From: Palaemon carinicauda | Lineage: Eukaryota > Arthropoda > Malacostraca > Decapoda > Palaemonidae | Direction: 5' to 3' | Assembly (NCBI RefSeq): GCF_036898095.1 | Contig: NC_090751.1 | Location: forward strand, 46,443,383 to 46,507,382 | DNA: 64,000 nucleotides | Part shown: piece by piece, positions 56,881-64,000 of the stretch | Numbering within the stretch: position 1 is the stretch's first letter | How the letters are laid out: each line of letters starts with the position of its first letter | Program-made: the position numbers and the translations under genes | The notes under the pieces: model-generated | The model's input: only the letters and a program-made list of their open reading frames with translations | What the model was told of the DNA's origin: nothing | Databases searched by the model: none

Positions 56881-57409
56881 ATAGTTATTCAAAGTGAAAT
56901 CTGATCCGTTACCCTTAAAAAGATGATAGGCCTCATGCTTCTGCAAATAAGCATGTCTACAATCATAATTGTGTTAGGGTTTGTCTTTCACTCGGTATTT
57001 TAGCACACGAGAAGGGATACGATCATCAATTATGTTGACCATATTCTCATTCGAAAGAACAGGCACATCACTTTTATTCAGTTGTGACCAATTCAAATTC
57101 AAAAGATTACTCAGAATGCTATTCCAGTTTGCTTGCGATTTTATGACAATCTTACATGAGTATGACACATCAAGGACAGGCTACTCTGTCTTCACTACTA
57201 ATGAAATCAAGACATGATTAGATGTGCCAAATGGAGAACAAACCTTACTTTTAAAACGCGGGTGAGTCAGTGTATACTAGGTCCAATCAGTAATCAGACC
57301 TGTGAGTAATTTTACTTGTGATTTTCTCACAGCCTGATTCAAAGGCAAAGTCCAAAGCTCCTAACCAAAGCCAAGGTGATCAGTATAAGAAACAATAAGC
57401 GGCATTTCA
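56881..57409. other. Unassigned sequence
   Basis: No gene or repeat recognised. Confidence 0.4.
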
Positions 57410-57540
57410 TCTCTTGTATTTTATTTATCTCCTTATTTCCTTTCCTCACTTGGCTATTTTCCCCTTTTGGAGCCCTTGTGCAATAGCATACTGCTCTTCC
57501 AACTTGGGTTGTATCTTAGCCAGTAATAATGATAATGATG
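57410..57540 (+). repeat. R interspersed repeat, 3' end fragment
   Basis: It carries tttcctcacttggctatttt, ttggagcccttgtgcaatag, cttccaacttgggttgta and an aataatgataatgatg tail, the complement of the R start. Confidence 0.7.
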
Positions 57541-58107
57541 AAAATAACTTGAAGGATTTAATGGCAAATATGCCAAATCCAAGTAAAGTCGTTATGAAGT
57601 GTTTGTAGGTATCTCATAGGAAGGTACTAAAAGAAATTCTGCTTTGAGTACTGAGAGAATGTATAGTATGATTTATGTTACAAGAAGTTGAGATACTTTG
57701 AAATGCTGTTGTACAATAAAAAAATGCGTAGAGCTTTAAACGATGGAGGACAAGATGTTCATAGAGAAACTTAAGAAAAGAAAGCTTGTTTAAGAAAGAT
57801 TTGGATTGACTTTTAAGGAAGTTTTCACGAAGAAAAAGACTAAGATAGGCAAAGAGAAAATTTAATGAGTAAATAAGTCTTGCATTTGAAGATGCTATTG
57901 AGGATACACTCTGGAGATTATCCACATTTGTGTTGAAACATGAATGAAGGAGATAAAAAAAGACAGCTTTGAATGACAGAATAAAAGTATTTGTGGAAGC
58001 AATTGTTGAGGATGTGAGAGTAGTTACAAGGTGGAAGGACAGAAAGGTGCCAGAATTTGACGGGTACTCACAATGTAGTTTACTTTGGAATTCATGGTGT
58101 GTAGGAT
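57541..58107. other. Unassigned sequence; long minus-strand open frame not accepted as a gene
   Basis: A 192-codon minus-strand frame (57614-58192) has no recognised domain, is Ser/Leu/Phe-rich and overlaps the inverted repeat at 58108. The plus strand looks like a decayed LINE-type AG-rich sequence. Confidence 0.35.
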
Positions 58108-58275
58108 GTCTGGATGTGGAAAGTATAAGAATTATACGAGCATTGGAATGATCCGTGTATAAGATTTTAGTTCTGCAAATTAGGCAGGTCACTGAAGTTT
58201 ATATAAGGAAAGTGAGAGAAAAGGGAGAAAGATGTGTGGCATACGTGACCCAATAGAACACCACAGTATACCTAA
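58108..58275 (+). repeat. Inverted repeat pair, left member
   Basis: Starting gtctggatgtggaaagtata, it is the approximate reverse complement of 59233-59402 (ending tacttttacatccagac with changes). The pair is separated by about 0.96 kb. Probably two copies of one dispersed repeat in opposite orientation. Confidence 0.7.
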
Positions 58276-58344
58276 TAGATACACTGTGTGTGTTAAGGAT
58301 GTATGGTATAGGCGAAATATACTTGTATACACACACTTTTATAA

Positions 58345-58348
58345 TATA

Positions 58349-58392
<44 letters not shown>
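58345..58392. repeat. (TA)n microsatellite
   Basis: A nearly pure TA run. Confidence 0.93.
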
Positions 58393-58394
<2 letters not shown>

Positions 58395-58839
58395 TTAGAT
58401 TATTCATATAATCATTAATGATTCTTTTTTCATAAACGTCAAATTCACCAGAAAGAAGAAAAAAACTTTGATACCTGTCATTGACAAGATATATGACGTA
58501 AATCAACTCGCAATTCATAGTAAACAGTAGAGTAATATTTGAAATTCGCTTCCTGACGAATTGCCAATTTGTTGGAATACCGATGGCCACTTTTTAAACC
58601 CTGACGAGCATGTGGTGGGGACTAGCACTCCAGGGTGGGAGGAAATGTCCCATAAATTGGCAATGAACTTCCTCTCATTCACGGCAGCGACAATCTCTCT
58701 CTACTTATTCAAGATGTAGGAAAATGAAACGGAAAATCTCTGAATGGTTCAAGGTGTGTTGTTTACAGCTCCCTGCCTCTAATGAAGTTGTAATGAACCA
58801 ATACAATCTCTGTATATTAAAGAACAAGTGTCTGGATAT

Positions 58840-58840
58840 A

Positions 58841-58883
<43 letters not shown>

Positions 58884-59060
58884 CACATAAGTATAACTAC
58901 TCGGTCTGTCCCCGTCTATCGCGTATGGGCTAGAGGGAATAATCTTACTCTGGTGATATTTGTTTCGCCGACAACAAATGTGGAGGTGGTGGGAAGGGAT
59001 GAATCTGTGTGTATATATCTATTGATATTTTACCTTCATTTTTGACGGGTTACATACACT
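58840..59060. repeat. (TA)n tract with flanking dispersed-repeat-like sequence
   Basis: The TA run (58840-58879) is followed by gctagagggaataatcttac and a ggaggtggtgggaaggg stretch loosely similar to 59570-59710. Possible copies of a short repeat; the class is not known. Confidence 0.45.
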
Positions 59061-59232
59061 ATTAATTATATATTTGCTTACAACCACAAGTATTTTTCAC
59101 CATCATGTCAAAGGTATCTATTTTCTTAGATTTTTTTTTTATTTTATTTTATTTTTATTTTATTTTTTTTTTTTTCGTCCAAACTTCCACCTGCTCCGTA
59201 TATCCTTAATACTCAGATTATTGTATATTTAT

Positions 59233-59402
59233 CAGATTTATTATGGTGTTCTATTGAGTCACGTATGCCCCACATCTTTCTTCCTTTTCTCTCAAACTTC
59301 CCTTATATAAACTAAAGTGATCTGTCTAATTGGCAGAACTAAAACCCTGTACACTGATCATTCTATTGCTCGCATAATTCTTACTCTTTTACATCCAGAC
59401 AA
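59233..59402 (-). repeat. Inverted repeat pair, right member
   Basis: Partner of 58108-58275: ggtgttctattgagtcacgt is the complement of acgtgacccaatagaacacc, and ctcttttacatccagac closes the match. Confidence 0.7.
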
Positions 59403-59468
59403 ACCTTACACGCCCTGAATTCCAAATTCTTATTATCATTACCATAATAAATTTGTACGTGCGGGTGA

Positions 59469-59469
<1 letters not shown>

Positions 59470-59504
<35 letters not shown>

Positions 59505-59772
59505 ATCTATCTCTATCAATCAGCCGAGTGGCATTGCTTAGCATGACTGCATGGTCTCTCACAGTCTCTCAGGTATGGGGTAGAGAGGGAGTAGTCATGT
59601 TTTGGTGAGAGGGTATACCCTGAGAGGTAAACTCGGATTCCACAATCTCCCACAAATTGCTCAAATCTCCATGTTGTAGTTAGGAAAGGGGGAGGGGGTG
59701 GGGGTGATTGAAACTGTGCGTGCATGTCCATCTAAATATCTAACCACATTTTTATCGCGTCGCCTACGCTAC

Positions 59773-59819
<47 letters not shown>
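59470..59819. repeat. Two (TA)n tracts bracketing a short repeat-like unit
   Basis: TA runs at 59470-59502 and 59786-59819 enclose ~280 bp with ggtatggggtagagagggag and agtcatgttttggtgagagg, which resembles a dispersed decapod repeat and the sequence after 58880. Confidence 0.5.
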
Positions 59820-59822
<3 letters not shown>

Positions 59823-60595
59823 TATATTTATGTATATAGTTAGTGTTGCTTATGTGGATAAGGGGCAATGTAGATCACGTAAGGTGATGCTAAAAGTTTG
59901 CATTACTTTGATTAATATTTTTTCTTTCAAAATGTTATCAAGACGAAAGGGATCAACATTTCTGTCACCTGAAACTTCATTGAAGCTTTCATAAATGCCT
60001 GAGTTCAATATATATAAAGATCAAATGGTCTCACGGTGCAATTTTTAGATTTTTTTTTTTTTTAGAATTTTATTTTGTGCATGCCTTAGATTTAGATTCA
60101 TATATTGTACATGGAGTAGGAATGTTTGTCCGTAGATTGTAAGTGTCCAATTTAGCTTTAAATTTCAATGTTTAAATTCCTTTTGATCCATTCATATTGT
60201 TTTCCATCTGTTTATGTTTGTATCTAAACTCGCAAATTTTTCAATGATCTTAAAGTGTAATCCATATATATAAATTTTCCAATGATGCTATAGTGTAATA
60301 TATACTGTATATAAAGTTTCCATGTTACCATAGTGTAATCTATATATAGTTTTTTTAATTCTAAAAAGTTAAAAAGAGCCATGTTATTTACTGAAGTACC
60401 GGTAGAGAGACTCTTGGACTTCAGTTTAATTCCTTCAGAGTACAATTAATATTGTGGTGAATTCACAATCGTATGGATCGAATCAAACCTTCGCACAGTT
60501 CTCTTCAAGAATTTAGATTACGTTTACTGCACCAAAAATAAATATTTCAGAGGTATAAGGGCATCGAAGACTCAACTCTATATGTAGGAGTACTA
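59820..60595. other. Unassigned AT-rich sequence
   Basis: No gene recognised. Around 60250-60360 a short phrase (agtgtaat..atata) recurs three times, about 50 bp apart. Confidence 0.4.
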
Positions 60596-60596
60596 G

Positions 60597-60679
<83 letters not shown>

Positions 60680-60767
60680 ATACAGTATATGTATATATAG
60701 AATATATATATGTGTATATATATTATATATATTATATATATATATGCTCATTTATATACATATACTG

Positions 60768-60840
<73 letters not shown>
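60596..60840. repeat. Doubled (TA)n(GA)n compound microsatellite
   Basis: TA run 60596-60623 then GA run 60624-60676, an AT-rich spacer with tacagtata and tatactgtata, then TA run 60765-60793 and GA run 60794-60840. Confidence 0.93.
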
Positions 60841-60842
<2 letters not shown>

Positions 60843-62115
60843 TGTGTGGGTAGGTGGTGGGTGGATGAATAGATATCCTGTCTCAACGCTTCATATCACA
60901 TGCAAGGCGAATATAATAATTGAATCTGTGGCATCTTATTAATCAAATTGATTCACACCGAGTTCCTGCGAAGTAGATCAATGTGAAATTCTCATCTCGT
61001 GAATTTTTAAACACCAAGAATTGGATCTTATACTCTGAGTTACCTCTGGCTTTATGAATTATGGTACTCACCACGGAAAGTTATCGAGACAACGAATAAT
61101 TTCATGCTTTGGGGAAGGGCCAATACTAGGGAAGTGCTAATTTCTATAAGTTTTATAAATTATGGTGTTTCTTATTTTCCATTATTATAGATAACCTATA
61201 GAATTATAACGGTACTCAAAGTTACTGCAACAAATGGTAAGCGTTTATCTTGTTACACATATATTGGCACATTGTAGATTCGCCATAAATCCCCTCAGCT
61301 TGCCGTGATGTGTAACGATAAATCGTGAAACCATTGCCTTACCGAGAAGAAGCTCGAAAACTCTGCGCAATTATTTTGAATATTTCACTTTCTTACGTTA
61401 CGTTACACTGTTACACAGTCCATAACTGTCGAGGTAGCTTTTATGACAAATTTATGTACATACAGTTTTGTAATTATGCAATATAAAAAAGACGTTCTTT
61501 AGGTCATATGAATGAAAGTGAATGTGTCAACCATTTATGTGTTGTTTTTTTGTATATGATAAAGTACAGAGAGGTATTCCAAGTAGGGGCATCGCAGACA
61601 CTATAATTGCAAAAAGGTTTAGTATCTGGCACTCAGCACTTAACTGTTTCATTAAATCAATAATTGTTTCCAAAAACCATTAATTGAATAATATAGCCAT
61701 ATTTAGTTTTTAGATTATCTTAAATTCTAATTACATGATCATTCGAATTTAAAAAATCTCGGACCTTTGTCAGCGAATCTCATGTGGGCAGCAGTATGTT
61801 CTATTTTGGCTTAGGAATATATATGATGCTTCGAGTCGTTAATGTTGTAATACAGTATTTGTTATTTTTACTTACTATTCATACGCTGAATTCATTCATA
61901 TTAGATTCGACTAAAATAATCATAAACTTTTCTTCTACAGAATCGCAATCGCATTGTTCTCATTTAGATTAATCAGGCATTTCATATCAAATGTCAAACG
62001 GGCCTTTTTGAATTACGAAAGATTATTCATTGTATGCATATTTCATAAATATGAAAAGGGAAAAGCGGCCATCCATTAGTTTTGAAATCTTACTGAGTAT
62101 GGATAACTATTGTTT

Positions 62116-62119
<4 letters not shown>
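60841..62119. other. Unassigned AT-rich sequence
   Basis: No gene, repeat family or motif recognised in this ~1.3 kb. Confidence 0.4.
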
Positions 62120-62155
<36 letters not shown>

Positions 62156-62177
62156 CATACATATACAGTATATGTTT

Positions 62178-62211
<34 letters not shown>

Positions 62212-62212
62212 G

Positions 62213-62254
<42 letters not shown>

Positions 62255-62442
62255 CTTAGATGAAGACAATTATACATGCAGAGTCTTTCAGTAACCATTT
62301 CTCGGTGTGTGTGTGTGTGTGTATGTGTATGTATGTATGTGTGTGTTTCATTTGCATGCATCCTGTTATAATTTTTTTCTAACTTATCGGGTTAGGTCAA
62401 TGTTTGTAAAATTAATCGGCCATCAATCTTTTTAAAACAAAT

Positions 62443-62484
<42 letters not shown>

Positions 62485-62572
62485 TATATATATATATATA
62501 TATATATGTATAATGTTTATATATATATATAATGTTTATATATATATGTATATATTTATATATCTATATATA

Positions 62573-62613
<41 letters not shown>

Positions 62614-62640
62614 TATATGTATATAGATAGATAGACAAAC
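62120..62640. repeat. Cluster of (TA)n, (TACA)n and (GT)n microsatellites
   Basis: TA runs at 62120-62150, 62191-62251 and 62452-62610, a GT run near 62306-62323 and catacatacata stretches. tacagtata recurs at 62164 and 62609. YI-rich open frames here are artefacts. Confidence 0.93.
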
Positions 62641-64000
62641 AGATAGGTAGCTACTTACACATTTTCGATGGGACTAATTATTTTATTTACTCCTTCTTGC
62701 TCTACAAACACTATGAAAAATTTGCAGCCAAATATATATCCTTATATTCACAAGTTTATACATTTATGTTTCGGTCTGTATTTATACTTAATGTTAATTT
62801 GCTTCATTATGTCGTGTTAACTATTGCTATAAGGTTTTATAGAACGTATCTTATTTTTGGTAGTTAAGTGATCTGTCAAACAGTTTAGACATGTCCATTC
62901 CGAGATTTGATGAGATGAAGTGGATTGATATTTTCATCATGTTGTCGATAACTTTTGTCGTCATTTTGCTAAAGAAACAAAATGTTTGACTAAGTTAGTT
63001 AGGTGGTCTTTTAGAATTTTCGTTTTATGTCTGTATTTCTGAAAATAAAAATTATATTTATATTTATGTGCTTGAAAAATATTTCATTCAAATTATTGAT
63101 GTTAAGCCAAAGACGATGTTTTATCTTGAAAGTGAACGTCTTCTTGCTCAACAAATAAGCTTTTAGACTATGCCATGATTCAAATTTTTTGTCAATATCT
63201 ATATCGCTTAGTCATTTAATACAGGCATCCATCGTGAAAGCGGTAAATTTAACATATATTAAGTATTCTTGGCGCTGAACTTGGAAGAATTTTCCGCGCC
63301 GGGCCTCTTTTAGGTAAAAAGGCTATCTGGCAACTGTCCCTTGCCTTGGGTTACTTAAGCGTGATGCCAGAGGATGCGGGTGCTAATGTTGACTTGCTGC
63401 TGTGTTGGAATGCCTCGTGAAAGCTGTGCTCTCGCTGCAACATCACCCTCTCTTTGATTTCGTAAACGTTCAGGGAAAACTTATTTCAGGGCTTAATTCT
63501 TATGTCATCCTTGTGATCAATAGATAGGATCCTGATATTCCTGTTAAGACTAATTGTTTATCTAAAATGAAAATTATTACCGCGTGATTCGTGTGAACAT
63601 GGTCAGTTTCAGAAAGTTTTATAACTAATGCATTTTTGCATTTTACAGTTGACCCAAATAAATCTATTGATTTGAAAAAAAAGGGCGATCATAAAACTAT
63701 GTCCCTCTGAGTTGCTTTGTCTGCGAGAGAAAAAGAAAGGAAAAATCAAATGTGATTTATTAATTGTGTATGAAAGAAAATATTCTTGAATCGTTTTTAT
63801 TCTTTCTGTCGGTTGTGACTATAGACATTTTGAACTGAAGAAAATTAAAGTTGGGAAGGAAATTAATCTTGAGGAGGAAATTGATCTTTAAAACGACGAG
63901 GATTTCCTTACGCTTTGGACAGCTCCAAGATATGGTAAAGCGATTTTAATTTTTGTTATATATAACGTTTGTTATTATTTATGAAGGAAGAATTGATATC
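62641..64000. other. Unassigned sequence to window end
   Basis: Mostly AT-rich. A GC-richer patch at 63275-63475 has a 43-codon minus-strand open stretch and a phrase (caactgtcccttgccttggg) reminiscent of a decapod SINE end. No gene is supported. Confidence 0.4.

Noticed and set aside
57614..58192. 192-codon minus-strand open frame as a gene
   Set aside because: No recognisable domain, biased to Ser/Leu/Phe, and it overlaps a member of an inverted repeat pair; more likely chance openness in AG-rich sequence on the other strand.
63275..63475. Possible host exon on the minus strand
   Set aside because: Only a 43-codon open stretch with no clear splice acceptor and no family resemblance; part resembles a SINE end.

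Overview
This window looks like intergenic DNA from a large, repeat-rich arthropod genome, most likely a decapod crustacean (penaeid or caridean shrimp, or a relative). The clues are long (CT)n/(GA)n, (TA)n and (ATT)n microsatellites every few kilobases, an AT-rich background, a tRNA-derived SINE of a decapod type, and FLYWCH-containing MULE, Gypsy, RTE, CR1-like and I/Jockey-type LINE remnants. The organism is inferred from recalled families and no search was run. I found no convincing host gene, rRNA or tRNA; every recognisable coding stretch belongs to a mobile element.

The main architecture is a direct duplication. Copy 1 (about 1-19959; its left end may lie outside the window) recurs as copy 2 (about 30345-55376). 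Both carry, in the same order: a minus-strand MULE/FLYWCH transposase relic with introns, a ~22-bp minisatellite, a decayed LINE ('LINE-B'), AT-rich DNA with matching microsatellites, an interspersed repeat ('R'), a SINE, a LINE-E fragment and a degenerate Gypsy element ('gypsy-2'). A coding stretch compared by eye (about 130 bp) differs at roughly 5%. Private insertions separate the copies. Copy 1 has gypsy-1 (3695-6720), LINE-C (13636-15000), a 134-bp tandem duplication and larger (TA)n tracts. Copy 2 has a full-length LINE-A (37056-44852) with a piggyBac-like element inside it (38364-39711), and an RTE-like LINE (48918-50627). The pair is either a real tandem duplication or two haplotypes wrongly joined in assembly.

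Between the copies (19960-30344) lie a CR1-like LINE relic ('LINE-D'), a ~2-kb imperfect palindrome (22508-24575), microsatellites and an isolated LINE-A 5' end. The last 7.7 kb holds R copies in the opposite orientation, a small inverted repeat pair, compound (TA)n(GA)n arrays and otherwise featureless AT-rich DNA.

The strongest structural observations are: gypsy-1, whose outer ends and GTAA target duplication are clean while its coding interior is inverted and carries a second internal LTR-start, as expected of self-integration or template switching; the four-level nest piggyBac-like > LINE-A > LINE-B > duplicated segment; and the 2-kb palindrome with matched microsatellites on both arms.
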